DNA of 64,000 bases, from assembly GCA_022497145.1 (NCBI GenBank), contig MU385920.1, positions 1-64,000 of the forward strand, given 5' to 3'. A model generated the notes under the pieces. That model had not been told where the DNA came from. It was given only the letters and a program-made list of their open reading frames with translations, and did not search any database. Below, piece by piece: positions 1-10,948 of the stretch; positions within the stretch are counted from its first letter, which is position 1; every line of letters begins with the position of its first letter. The DNA comes from Rostrohypoxylon terebratum (taxonomy: Eukaryota; Ascomycota; Sordariomycetes; Xylariales; Hypoxylaceae). Position numbers and translations under genes: made by a program.

Positions 1-94
1 TTGTGAAGGTAGCTGTAGTAGCCAGCTATCCGAGGTTTACCCATTTTGGTGTTGCGTTTTAAGTGGGTATACCTCCTTGTTGTCGGATCGTAAC

Positions 95-223
95 AAAACC
101 CTCTCGAGGGCTCTCGTACACACGATACGTAAAAAACCTTAAAGTACGAAGTACTTAAAGGTTCAAAAAAAACTTAGAGGTTTTTTTGCGTATCGTGTGT
201 ACGAGAGCCCACGAGAGGGTTTT
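95..223. repeat. Fold-back (inverted-repeat) element, MITE-like
   Basis: The arms 95-129 and 189-223 are 35 nt long and are reverse complements with a single mismatch. Inside them a second pair of arms (about 131-138 and 179-187, A6CC against GGT6) and a near-palindrome around 136-162 extend the stem, so almost the whole 129 bp can fold into one hairpin. There is no ORF inside. The shape fits a fold-back or MITE-type non-autonomous element; no clear target-site duplication was recognised. Confidence 0.7.
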
Positions 224-270
224 TTGCCACCTACCTCGTCACCGACCTTTTTAATTTAAATCATATGACT

Positions 271-350
271 TTTCCAATGAATATTTAACCTTTCCAATGA
301 ACGTTTAAGGTTTCCAATGAATGTTTAAGGTTTCCAATGATTGTTTGAAA
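271..350. repeat. 20-bp tandem repeat, four copies
   Basis: Four head-to-tail units each start with TTTCCAATGA and continue with a more variable 10-mer close to ATGTTTAAGG. The first half is identical in all four units, while the second half drifts. Confidence 0.9.
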
Positions 351-990
351 TACAATGGCTGGATAATGAAACTAGAATTATTATAATTCAACCTAATTGT
401 ATAAGATATAATGATTCTTAGGCATAGGCCGATCCCGGTACGGTAGCTTACTTGTACATCCCCCTGCTCTCATTGGGTAATATCAACAATTTTACAGGGA
501 CCAAAAGGATCATAAAGAGGAAGTTTCATGAGATTGTAGAAACTCTGCTAATGAATTTGAGAGGTTAGTCTCATTGAGAGTCCCCCAACGGTGATCCATA
601 TAACATCTACCCATGAAGAATGTCAGACTGAGAAATAGTGTAGTGAGAGTGAAGTTAGGGAAGAGTCGCAGAGAACAAAGTACCAGTACTCTAGCTAGGT
701 CGTGAGCAGCGAAATTCAATTACACTTATGAAATAAGGACATATGTTATATTGAGCTGAAAAAATCGTTTTCATCACCATAATAACCTCCTTTTGAATCG
801 TCGCGCAACATATTTTTAGTATAGCCACCACGGGAAGACATGTTGGAACCCAGGGCTTGATTAAGCATATCTGACATCAGAATCGTACTGAAAATATCGT
901 AAAACTATCGCCTCAAGAACATTAGTCACTGGGCGAGAGCGAAGCTCGGAGCTAAGTATACATTAAAACCTTGAAAGTCAACTCCGCCCA

Positions 991-1030
991 CCCATTTTCA
1001 CCCGTTTTCACCCGTTTTCATCCATTTTCA
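991..1030. repeat. 10-bp tandem repeat, four copies
   Basis: Four units of CCCGTTTTCA or CCCATTTTCA type lie about 20 bp beyond the 3' end of the GPI-protein gene, so they could fall in its 3' untranslated region. Confidence 0.85.
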
Positions 1031-1051
1031 TTACAGTGAGATTTTGTCTTT

Positions 1052-1744
1052 TTAGAGGAAGCCGACAGTCAGGCCAACAGTTAACATAAATGTGATTCCT
1101 AGCAATCCTGCGACATTCTGCATGATTGGCTCATACCCTAATTTGGTAGAGCCGCTGATTGGCACCTGGGTCGGAGACACACTTGCCGCAGCTGAGGAGG
1201 AGGTAGCATGAGAAGAAGTAATACTGTGGGAAGCCGGAGTACTTGAAGAAGTCGTGATGGAAACTATAGCACTAAGCATTAGATTCGGTATGGACTCTGA
1301 GGGGACCAAGTTGATTAACGAATTACCTGTAGCTGTGAAGCAAGGGATCTTTGTTGTATTCGCAGGCGGCGTCGAGGTGTTGGCCAGAGGGTAAGGGTAG
1401 CCGCCAGTTCCAGCCGCAGAGTATGAGCTAAACGGGGTAAAGCTGATGTTGGGTGACTGCGTGGCCAGCCAAATGGTACTATAATCCGGGGTATTATGCG
1501 TATTAGCTACGGTGACGGAGACGGTGGCCTGAAGTGTGCTGGTCACTGTGGTAGTGCCAGAAAGTGTCGTGTCCGGAAGCTCGAATGGAGTTAAAGTGAC
1601 GCCGCATTGAGCCAGATATTTGGTGACTGTCTCAGTAATGCTTTTGGTGGCAACCGCATCCAGGATGTCAGCTCTCGAATAGTCCTGCGCAATCGTAGTG
1701 GATGCTAACAGGCAAACAAATGAAAGCAGCCAGTATATGGCCAT
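1052..1744 (-). CDS. Secreted Ser/Thr-rich GPI-anchored-type protein
   Basis: This single-exon ORF of 230 codons starts at a true ATG. The first 19 to 20 residues form a classical signal peptide (MAIYWLLSFVCLLASTTIAQ). The middle is rich in Ser and Thr (runs such as SITTSSSTPASHS) with several N-glycosylation sequons (NTST, NTTK), and the last ~20 residues are hydrophobic (LLGITFMLTVGLTVGFL) with small residues before them. This is the pattern of a fungal GPI-anchored cell-surface protein. Two cysteines are visible (in AQCGV and IPCFT). I do not recognise a family domain, so the function is unknown; a wall or surface role is inferred from architecture alone. Confidence 0.75.
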   Translation of the reverse strand: MAIYWLLSFVCLLASTTIAQDYSRADILDAVATKSITETVTKYLAQCGVTLTPFELPDTTLSGTTTVTSTLQATVSVTVANTHNTPDYSTIWLATQSPNISFTPFSSYSAAGTGGYPYPLANTSTPPANTTKIPCFTATGNSLINLVPSESIPNLMLSAIVSITTSSSTPASHSITSSHATSSSAAASVSPTQVPISGSTKLGYEPIMQNVAGLLGITFMLTVGLTVGFL

Positions 1745-3812
1745 CGTGAACGAGTGACAATGATGGATGCGTTGTAGCTAGATACAGAGACCGAGCATGC
1801 TTGGTCGGAAAGATGGCACTTGCTCTTTTTATAGCAACCCATTCACCCACCCAACCTAGAACTTCGGCAAGTGGTATTGTGCTACCTATCATTTTCCACG
1901 GAAGCAGCTTCAGATTAACGGAGCATTTCAATTTGGGCTCTCGATAAATGTGGGTGGCACGCGCACCGCTTTGTATTTGAAGAATAGGTATACTAGAACT
2001 TGAGATCAATGTGTTTGCTCCAAACATCATGGAGCTTGTGTCACACAAAGAGGATAGCGGAGATTACAAGGTATGACTTAGGCCAGTACCGAAACATGCG
2101 AATGGTCGAGCTAGTGTCAGGAAGCGTTATTGCTGCCATTCTAGGAATCGAGCATGATCCTTGATGGACATATATATCCATACTTTCATCGGATCGCGGG
2201 GTCATGAGGAACCGTTTGATTACGTATAGAAGACACAAGTGATGCTGGCAATGACACGATAGACCTCCTATAACCTGGCATATCGAGGTTTCAGACGACT
2301 AGGAGAGGTTGGAACCCTTGACTGCTTGCTGGCTTGCTCTAATCACCAAATGAAACATTAGCGAAATGGGCTACGAAAAGGTATGAGGCAAGTTGTCGGG
2401 TAAGTGCTGAACTGCTATTCCAGAAGGACGTTCTCCGTGCTCGCCAAGGTCGACCCGAACGATGCTGGTTACCGATGAAAACGGGACCTCACGGCGAAAC
2501 CCAGCATCGCACACGCTAGGTTGTTGAAATTGGACATATCACGAACACGAGGGGCCTCGGCAACTTCTTATCCTCCGTGTGGTACGGGTGTGATTGGCTT
2601 GACACACAAGTCCTGAAGATGCTTCAAAGATGCCTAGGCCATCATGTTTCCCGAGAAGAGATGACAAATAACCTTGCCAAACACCCCAAACGATAGTCAG
2701 TGACGACATCTCTGGCAAACAGTCGCCTAGGTGGGCAGTCGTTCCAGGTCGCAGAGAGCGAGATAAGACCGATAAGTACGTGTCTCTTCCCTGTGATGGG
2801 ATGGAATTTCCAGATTGCGTTGACCTATGTAACAGTCTCAAGTTTCCGTCCCCCAGGCCACGAATGTGTTGCTAAAGGGTGTAACTTGGTACAAGACATT
2901 TCGGTCTACTGGAGAATGGAATTCTCGTAGGACCCCGAATTTTGGGGTCGATCGAAGTTCTTGTCGTAAACTAAGTGCTGACGGCTGACGGTTTGTGCTT
3001 AGGACTCCGAAGCATCACAGACGAGTCCGTCGATCATGGCAACCCGAAAGATAAGAGTATATTACCGAAATATCTGTATATATGAAACCTCGAGTCAAAT
3101 TTATTAAACGACATATTATAGTCATATTTCTCGGACTTCTTGAAATCCTCGAACTTTCTTCGTTTTGGCTGAGAGAACTGAGAGTGGATCGCTCCCCCTT
3201 GGGAAAGAGAGCAATTCTCACGATGGACGTTGAAAATGGCCAACTGCATCCTCATATGGACTTTAGTTAGGAAGACCGAATTCAATTCAATATTCAATAA
3301 TGTTTGGATTCAGAATTATCATAATTGGCAAATGATTAAAAGTGGAAAAAGAAGAAAAACGCGGAGGGAAGGAAAAAAAGAGAGAGAGACAGAGCAGGTG
3401 ACGCGTCTTCCCCCGCTAGTTTGGGCAGCCTATTCCTTAAATTAGTGGGCGCCCGCGGGCAGGCGGGCAACTTCCAGACCCGCTGTAAAATGGTACAGAG
3501 CCTCACAAAACTCACTTAATTCTGAGCCGGATAGCGACCCGATTAGTGGGAAGCACTGCTCGTCGGGGCACCTTCCCGAGGTCGGGCATCCAATCATTTG
3601 TCGTCAAAGGAATCTTCAGCTGGCAGGCACCAACGCCCTCTATCACCATCGTTATTGCCGTGGACACCAAGACTTATATACCCCTTTTGCCTTATTTATG
3701 ACCTTAGCTATTACATATTCTTGGCTTCAGGAGACTCATTATTCCTTGCGGTCATCTTTGAGAAGTCCCCGAAAGTTATATTCACATTTAAGTCTCTGAT
3801 GGACCACACACC
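1745..3812. other. Intergenic, no supported gene
   Basis: Several open frames of 60 to 126 codons occur on both strands, but they overlap one another, lack domains or splice continuity, and look random. From about 3340 to 3400 there is a purine-rich stretch. Promoter DNA for the armadillo gene must lie in the right-hand part. Confidence 0.5.
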
Positions 3813-6146
3813 ATGACGCCTGATCAGATCCAAGTCCTCTTCAGGGACGCCCCAGAAGACGAAGACTCAGGGACACAGGCGCTGAAAGCTGTTTTAGACG
3901 AGGCTCAACAGCTCAAGGAAGAAAAGTCCCCAGAACTCCGGACGCTAGCAGAAAAACTTGCTATCGGGAGTCGAGAAGGTGAATAATTTCCCCTTCCGAT
4001 TCTGCCTTCATATAACCCATTCTAAAATATGCAAATTCACATGGTTTTTTGTCTTATTATATGGATAGAAGAGGGGGCTTGCTGACCGTTTGGATTTGGG
4101 TATAGTTCCGTGGAGAATACCTATTGGGAAATCAGGCCTGCTAGGATTATTTCTCGATATCATAAGAGGAGAAGACTTGGATCCTGATCTCACATCTTAT
4201 GCACTTCGTATCATTGGAAATACTTGTGCAGATCAAGGTCTGTATGCTCAAGTCTTAGCTTCATGTCTATTGTGCTTACAAGAGGTAGATGAGAACAGAC
4301 AGAGAGTCATTGACTCAGGCCGTCTTCCTGACCTGGTTAAATTACTAACCGAAGATGCCTTCCTACAGTTCGCTGTACCAGTCTTATACAACATCTGCGT
4401 AGATTATGGTGAGAACTACTAATCGACATACGGAGGAGTATTTTCTGACAAGCTACCAACTAGAGCCTGCCCAAATAGCAGCGTCTAAAGCCAACGTGAC
4501 AAAGTCTATAGTCGACTTCCTCACGAACCCCAAGTTACAAGACAGGGCGTCAGCGTATTTATACAAGCTGGCGGGCCTTGTAGCGACCCAAGGTAGGTAG
4601 CCTTAAGTCCTTTAAATAGATAAGAATTATTAAAGCTGACGAAACCCAAGATGTCGAGCCTGAACTATTCGTCCCCGAGGCATCTAGTGTCCTCCTATCT
4701 AGGGCCACTTTGGAAGCGTCCAACCCAGAGTCAGCAGAACTTGACAGCTTTGCAGGGCTATCTATCGCAGCACTAGCATACCTCTCCCACCAGAACTTCC
4801 AAGAGAGTTTCTTGAAAACCGCAGACCCTATAAACACATTTCTAGCAGCCTTCCGAACTGCCATGGAAGGTCCCCGTATCTTCGACGTCGAGGATCCGGA
4901 GGAGCGAGCGCAGCTCAACACACTACAGGCAACATATACACAGACTCTTGCGGACTTATCCGCTCACCCTCTGTTCATATCTCTCTGCCCTCTAGACGGC
5001 CCCTTAACACAGTCACTCCTACAGTGGCTTTCACCCACTCAGCATACACAACTGCAAACAGCAGCATGTCTATCCCTCGGCAACCTCGCCCGCTCCGACG
5101 AATCCAGCATCGCCTTGATCAAGGAGTTATCCATCCACAAACCCCTCCTCGCCATCATCTCCTCCGACTTCTCAACCCCTGATCTCCAACTCCTCCACTC
5201 GGCCCTTAGTTTCCTAAAAAACCTCTCTATTCCCGCCCCCAACAAACCAATACTTGGCTCCGCCGGAATCCTAGACGCGGCGCTTCTCCCGCGGACCTGG
5301 GCCATGGACACGCAACCACAAATCCAATTCGACGGCGTGTCGCTCGCGCGCCTGCTCCTCGTAAACTGCGCCCCCAACGTACGGCGCGTGTGCGTGCCTC
5401 CGAGCGAGGGAACCCAGACGCTCCTCCACGAGCTCATGGAAGTGCACCGCAAAGCGGACCAGGACCCGATCAAGATGGAGACGGCACGCGCGGCAGCCAA
5501 CATCTGCCGAGTTCTATACTCTTCCGTGCCGGTGGGCTCCGCGCTAGTGATCCCCCACGATACAGACCCCTCGACCGCGACCGCGACCGCGACTCCTGCC
5601 CCTAACGAAGAAACCGCATCTCCGTCCCAAGCCGCGCTCGACGCCTTCTTCGCCGCACACCCCGCGCTCGCAGACACGCTCCTGTACCTCGGGCTGCAAG
5701 CCAAATTCCCCGTCCTCCGCTCCGAGCTATGGTTCGTGCTCGCGCTGATGGCGCGCTCCGCATCCGGCGCCAGCGTCCTAGCGGAGTTCCTGCACCGACG
5801 CCCCGAGATCGTCAACGTGCTTGTAGAAACCGTCACCGGGGAAAAGATGCTCGAAACCCGGGGCCAGGACCAGGTGGTACAGGAGATAGCAGATGAGAAT
5901 GGCACGGCGGAGTCGGGAGCCACACCTCATTTGTCCGCACTGAATGGGCTAGGCCAGCTCGAACCGCAGCAGGTTGACCCGGCGAAAGCGGCGACCATGT
6001 CCAAGGTAGACCGGGAGAACGGCCTGGTGCTGGTTGCGGAGTTGTTGAAACGATGCCCGGAAGGACTACCTCCTGTAGCAAAGAACGCGTTCGGGCGGAT
6101 GCTAAAGACAGGTGGAGAGTTGGTTCTCAGGGAGAAGAGCGATTAG
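3813..6146 (+). CDS. Armadillo-repeat protein, SmgGDS/Rap1GDS1-like
   Basis: Five exons, 3813-3978, 4106-4237, 4283-4408, 4464-4592 and 4636-6146, join in frame into 687 residues. The first intron uses a GCTGAC branch site at 4081-4086 and the acceptor at 4105; nearer AG dinucleotides give the wrong phase. Repeats of armadillo type are visible, such as RIIGNTCAD followed by DENRQRVIDSG (about residues 90-110) and LYNICVDYEPAQIAAS (about 135-150), and the remainder is helix-rich. Fungal relatives are annotated as Rap1 GTPase-GDP dissociation stimulator 1-like, which in animals binds prenylated small GTPases. That partner is inferred for this protein. Residues about 480-510 are an Ala/Thr/Pro-rich loop coded by GC-rich DNA. 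Confidence 0.85.
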
Positions 6147-6639
6147 GCTTACAGAACGTACCTAGATATGAGTGTTTAGTTCAATGTGGCTAGATCTGGC
6201 TGGCTTGTCCCATATCTGTAGGTTAGTTGTGATTAGAATGTTGAATCTGGATTTGTCACGAACGTCCAGATTATACACATTGGTAGATACTCATATCCAT
6301 ATAAATCCCTAGAAAGACTGGTTAGCTAGGTAGCTTAACGATCATGAATGATCTTGTCTCCCGGTCCGCATGGTACTTCATAACTTCACTTCACACTGCT
6401 TCAAAAGTCGTAGATCATGTCCATTCATTTTTCATTGAGAAAGACCTAGAGCAAACCGGAAGATGCAATAATGACTTCGGTCTTTTTGTGCGGCGAGAGA
6501 AGTTTGATATCTTTACTCTCCTGGCTACACAGAAACCGCAAGCCAACCCGCCATGACCGACCAACAACACAACGAAAGCAGAACCCTGATAATGCCGTCC
6601 GTACTCCCGTGCAGACCCCGTCTGAGTTCATCTCCCATC
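6147..6639. other. Intergenic between convergent genes
   Basis: Short 3' flanks of the armadillo gene and eL13. No ORF with protein character was found. Confidence 0.6.
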
Positions 6640-7645
6640 TTATTTCTTGTTAGCCTCCGCCTCAGCCTTGTCCCGAGCTCGCTTCTCCCGCGCGCCTTGT
6701 AGTCGGGCGTCGCTTCGGGCCTTGCGGAGTTTCGCGAAGGCACCGCCCTCGATAGCCTTGGGTAGTTCGCTCTTCTTGATCTCTGAGATACCTTCACCGA
6801 CGGGAACAATGGGGAGGGTGGATCCGACAGCGGAAACGGTCTTGGTGCTGCTGAGGTCGATGTCCTTGCTGTCACCGGCCTTGGGGTGCTTGGCACCCTT
6901 GCGAGGGAAGACGATTAATCGGGCCTTGTAGGCCTTCAGGCGGGCGACATTAGCAGCGAGGGATTCTTCGCTGAGGTTCTGGCGGCGGTGGTCGACGGCA
7001 ATACCGACGGTGGGGGCGACGAGACGGGGGATGCCAGCCTCCTATCGTGATGTTAGACAAGGGGAACCTTGTTTGTAGATAACATGTCAAATTGTGTTAT
7101 AATATACCTTCAACTCAGTGAGAGTGAAACCACGTCCGGCACGAACGCGACGGTTGTACTTGATGGTAGGGCACCGGATAACAGGTCTCAGCTTGTCGAC
7201 GGGTCGGGGAGCGACAGCAGCGGCCTTAGCAGCACGGACAGAGCGACGGCGGATCTTTTGGGTAGGCTATTTCCATCGCAATGTTAGAATTTTTCCGATT
7301 TTCCCATCTTCTCGTCGATAGACTAGATTATCTTGAGTGTTGAATTCATACCTGGTTGAAATGAGTCCGAACCCGTCGTTGCCAATCCTTTCGGAAATCT
7401 ATGTACTTTAATTAGTATATTCGGTCTATGATTGGAAATGCGATCGGTCGGCTGTCGTCGAAGAACGGGATTTAGCTTGACATACGGTTGTGCTGAATCT
7501 GGTTGTTGTGCTTGATCGCCTGTGGTGATGAATTGCCATGTTAGCGCATCGCTCGCCTGGTACTCCAAAGTGAGGAATTTGCATAGTCATAGTAATTATA
7601 GCATGATAATGACAATAACCACCATGGAATGGGAATACTAACCAT
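6640..7645 (-). CDS. RPL13: 60S ribosomal protein eL13
   Basis: Exons on the minus strand, in coding order, are 7645-7643, 7519-7486, 7398-7352, 7266-7108 and 7041-6640. They join in frame to 214 residues. The product matches eukaryotic ribosomal protein L13 of the large subunit along its whole length: MAIKHN at the start, HFRKDWQRRVRTHFNQ, then the highly conserved PTIKYNRRVRAGRGF, and a Lys/Arg-rich tail ending EANKK. The first coding exon is only the ATG; intron 1 (GTTAGT donor) follows it directly. Four introns in a short, highly expressed gene is typical of filamentous fungi. The identification is secure; splice sites were read by eye but all phases agree. Confidence 0.97.
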
Positions 7646-8205
7646 TGTGACTGATTGCGATCAAGGGTTGTTGGTTGTGGAAAGAATGGTCGTGGATCGC
7701 AGGTCTGCTTCAATTCCAATTCCCGGATTGGAGGCACGAGAATTTCCTTATTCCTTAGAGTAGCAGCTGAGACTAGCCCGCACTTTCGCCAAATTTTTTG
7801 AAGGGCTTGAAAACCCTACAATTTTTGAAAAGTGGCTGTGCGATTTTGTGTGTTCGATGTGGAGTCGATCAGTGGCTTGAGCTTTGGTTCGAAATCCACT
7901 TCGGATGGATAGGTGGGGCTACTTTCTATGAGACCTGCAAAAAAAAAAAAAAATTGACGGTTCCTTGCAGTTGGAAGTCATCTGGCTGTGACTTCTGCAT
8001 GCCCGACTTTGCCAACGGCGCAACGCTTACACAAATTCGAACTAGTCGAATTACATAACGACATTATCTAACTAAGCTAAGGCAGAACAGCGCTAAAGCC
8101 TCAGTCAGCCTGGTCAGCTCAATAACTCACTTGGTATATAAGCCACAAAAATCAGCCGGCTGTCATCCAATGGAAATCATCGCAATGGATAGACTCTGTC
8201 TCCCG
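7646..8205. other. Intergenic, divergent promoter side of eL13
   Basis: This is the upstream region of eL13 and of the tRNA gene. It contains an A-tract near 7938-7952. An 86-codon open frame at 7798-8058 runs across that A-tract and is rejected as coding. Confidence 0.5.
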
Positions 8206-8297
8206 GCCTTGGTAGCTCAATTGGCTAGAGCGTGGGACTTTTACTCCGATCTGATTGCGGAATCCCAAGGTTGCGGGTTCGACCCCCGCCTGAGGCG
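8206..8297 (+). tRNA. tRNA-Lys (anticodon TTT) with intron
   Basis: The cloverleaf can be drawn in full. The acceptor stem is GCCTTGG with CTGAGGC and discriminator G at 8297. The D stem is GCTC with GAGC, the anticodon stem TGGGA (8233-8237) with TCCCA (8263-8267), and the T arm GCGGG TTCGACC CCCGC. The anticodon TTT is at 8240-8242. An 18-nt intron (8244-8261) sits at the canonical position, one base 3' of the anticodon. The internal A-box (TAGCTCAATTGG) and B-box (GGTTCGACCCC) polymerase III promoters are intact. Confidence 0.95.
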
Positions 8298-8635
8298 TCT
8301 AATTGCATATTCATCCTGCCAATGAATCAACTTTTCTTTTTCTCAATTTGTGTCAACGTGTTGAGGTGATTACTTTTTTGTTTGTGTTGTTGGGGATGTC
8401 GCAGAATTAGATGGAACTGAAATTTTAATGGGAAATGGGAAATAGGCGGGAAGGAGCCTGGAAGAAACATGGGGATTACGTCATTTGTTCCGATAAGAAA
8501 CACGTCTACGGATAGCCTGGAGGTAGGCAGGTCTACGATAGGTAAAACTTAGAATTGTAGCCATAGACCTCGGTTAATCTTTTAAAAAACATAAACCTTG
8601 AACTCTCGGACAGTAGCGACAATGGCTTCTCTACC
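8298..8635. other. Short intergenic with thioesterase 5' leader
   Basis: TTTTCTTTTTC just after the tRNA (8332-8342) is a likely polymerase III terminator. The right end is the leader of the thioesterase gene and holds its uORF. Confidence 0.6.
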
Positions 8636-8639
8636 ATGA
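8622..8639 (+). promoter_or_regulatory. Five-codon uORF overlapping the thioesterase start
   Basis: An ATG at 8622 in strong context (A at -3, G at +4) opens a five-codon frame whose TGA (8637-8639) overlaps the main ATG (8636-8638) as ATGA. Scanning ribosomes should meet it first, so expression of the thioesterase would need leaky scanning or termination-reinitiation. The overlap is read directly from the sequence; the regulation is inference. A transcription start between 8622 and 8636 would remove it. Confidence 0.55.
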
Positions 8640-10311
8640 TCTGTAGAAAGGCACCTGTTCGGAGGCTTTTCGTCTCGGCCTCTCGACTCGAAACTTTACA
8701 AACACATTCATTGTTGAGAGGAGCTCCATTCTACCCTGCTAGACGTCTTCATAGCACACCTACCCGTCTGACAGACGGCGTGTTTCGCGGTCTTACAGAT
8801 GACCGTCTACCCATGCCATGGATAGAAGCATGGAGGCTTCAACAAGAGGGAAAGAACATCGCTTCCGATGAGGCTCGGTCACAAGAGCGGGATCTCACGC
8901 CTAAGAAGATGAGCGATAGTTACCACAGAGTTGTGCTCCCTCTTGGTCATGACCCTTGGCTTAGCGATACATATATCAACGCATCCGGTCATATAAGGTC
9001 ATCAACCTCTTATCCTTATTGACTAGGAATCTCTTCTAATGAAATAGACATGATATAGGCTAGGCACGATATTTATGGACCTTGACGCTCTATCCGGTAT
9101 TATCGTCTATAAACACACCGGACCCGGCGTCACAGTCGTGACTGCAGCCCTTGACCGTATCACCATCGCTCACCCGCTGACAGAGATATGCGATCTCGAG
9201 TATAGTGGACAGGTGACATACGCATCCGGGAGAAGTAGTGTAGAGATCACATGCACAGTAGCCCGAGCTAGGGACGAAGGCGAACCCAGCAAGCCAGAAG
9301 ACGTGCTTCTGACATGCACCTTTACAATGGTGGCTCTGGATCCTGTGACCAAAAAGCCTGTCAACATCCCGCGCGTTGTTGCTTCCACTCCTCAGGAAGA
9401 AGCACTCTTCAAGGCGGGTGAAGCCAAAGCTCTCGCCAAGAAATCCAACCTCAAAACCTCTTTACTCGAAACCGAGCCCAATGATCCAGAATCCGCATTA
9501 ATCCACAAGATCTGGCTCCGTCAACTAGCATACCACGATCCAAATAACAGCATCCGGCAACCCTCAAACGTGATTTCCATGTCGCGGACACAACTTTCCA
9601 CAGCGTCCATTATGCAGCCGCAGTACCGCAACCGGCATCAGACTATGATCTTTGGTGGCTTCCACCTGAAGCAGACGTTCGAATTAGCCTTCTGCTGCGC
9701 GGCAAGTTTCGCCCACGCGCGGCCAATATTCATCAGCGCCGATCCGTGTACCTTCCGCAACCCGGTACCCGTAGGCAGTGTATTGTATCTTACCGCTACA
9801 GTCGTGTATACAGATCCGCCGCTGTTGGAGGAAGATGGTAGCGAGCCACAGCAGAAGGATTCGAAGAACCCGATGACGCGACTGCATGTTAGGGTGGATA
9901 GTAAAGTTCGAGATGTCGAGCACGGGAATGCGAAGCCGACGGGCCAGTTTAACTATACGTTCTTAGTACCGAAGGATGTTAAAGTCTTGCCTCGTACGTA
10001 TTTCTTATCATTGCAGCTCATTCTCCTCGTTTTTTATAGCTTCTTTATTGGATCTCATGTTTTCTCACCGCTACAACCAATTAATTTTCATTTTCCCGCA
10101 ATTTCATCAAGAATTCAGAAGCTCATCATGTTCTTCAATTTTCCAATCCCAACTATAAAATGCTTCGTTGACTCACCATGGCTCAGATACGTATCAAGAG
10201 TACATGATGTACATCGACGCGAGGAGAAGAGTGCAACTAGGAGATGTGCAAGATCGCCGGGATCACGCAACCTCCAAACTATCAGCCGAAAACGTGAATC
10301 TTACTGAGTGA
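8636..10311 (+). CDS. Mitochondrial acyl-CoA thioesterase, ACOT9-like double hotdog
   Basis: Exons 8636-8997, 9059-9993 and 10187-10311 join in frame to 473 residues. The N-terminus is rich in Arg, Ser and Leu without acidic residues (RRLFVSASRL, RRLHSTPTRL), a good mitochondrial targeting signal. It is followed by the family's conserved MPWIEAWRLQQEG, SYHRVVLPLGHDPWL and MDLDALSG, then the second hotdog half with YRNRHQTMIFGGF and NPVPVGSVLYLTA. Relatives hydrolyse acyl-CoA to free acid and CoA in the mitochondrial matrix. The last intron is long (193 bp) and restores the conserved end YQEYMMYIDARRR. The gene starts about 340 bp after tRNA-Lys on the same strand. Substrate range cannot be read from the sequence. 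Confidence 0.9.
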
Positions 10312-10948
10312 AATGTGTACTATCATTTAGAGTCCTATTTTGAAGAACGAATGATGATTATTTGGTCTAGCTTATAGAGGAGATGAGTGTAATTAGTATT
10401 GTATAGAGATACTGTCAAGCTCCGAGAGGTTTTAGAAATAGTTTAAATTCAGGGAAGTCTGAAAGGAGCGGATTCATCCCCTGTTGGTGATTCTTCAATC
10501 CATTTCTATCTGGTGGAGCGATAGCGACTCATCCAGGACGAGCTCGTGTACTGTCTATTCTTGGGGTTGACCTATCGGTCGTTCGCTTCAAGCGCCGTCT
10601 CCGCTAATATTATAGATGACCTTGATCTTTGAGTAAGTATGATGGCATGATACGGATGGTCAGCAGTACTAATGAATATTTACAGCTATCAAGTTAGAAT
10701 GATATTCTGAATTCGGGTTGCGAGACCGTGACACGACTGCTACTTTGAGTGGGATGGAATGGGGACCCACGGGGATCCGACGGAGCATCGGAACGGAGCA
10801 TCGGAGGAAAGTGAAAGAAATTATGACATTGCACATCACTGAATCGTTTTCTAATCTGGAACTCATCATTTTCATATCAACCAGGACTACCTACTCAAAT
10901 AGACAATTGACGTCTTTTTTACTAACTCGAAACGAATTGATCGAAGAA
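10312..10948. other. Intergenic, promoter of the Zn2Cys6 gene
   Basis: No separate gene. A frame open upstream of the regulator contains an in-frame ATG near 10750, but its translation is not protein-like, so it is treated as leader. Confidence 0.5.

Larger units (their letters stand above)
1..1051. other. Intergenic region rich in short repeats
   Basis: No convincing gene is seen here. It holds a fold-back element (95-223), a 20-bp tandem array (271-350) and a 10-bp tandem array (991-1030), listed separately. A 69-codon open frame near 510-719 has no protein-like features and is not called. Confidence 0.6.

Noticed and set aside
271..350. CRISPR array
   Set aside because: The units are head-to-tail without unique spacers, and the organism is a eukaryote; this is a plain tandem repeat.
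2539..2930. 100-codon minus and 76-codon plus ORFs
   Set aside because: They overlap each other and have no domains, signal peptide or splice partners; probably random.
4069..4105. Nearer splice acceptors for intron 1 of the armadillo gene (AG at 4068, 4071, 4073)
   Set aside because: They give the wrong phase or a stop codon. The acceptor at 4105 lies about 20 nt after a GCTGAC branch site and keeps the frame.
5039..5923. 294-codon minus-strand ORF
   Set aside because: It is the antisense shadow of the GC-rich last exon of the armadillo gene; its translation is low-complexity Ser/Arg/Ala and shows no domain.
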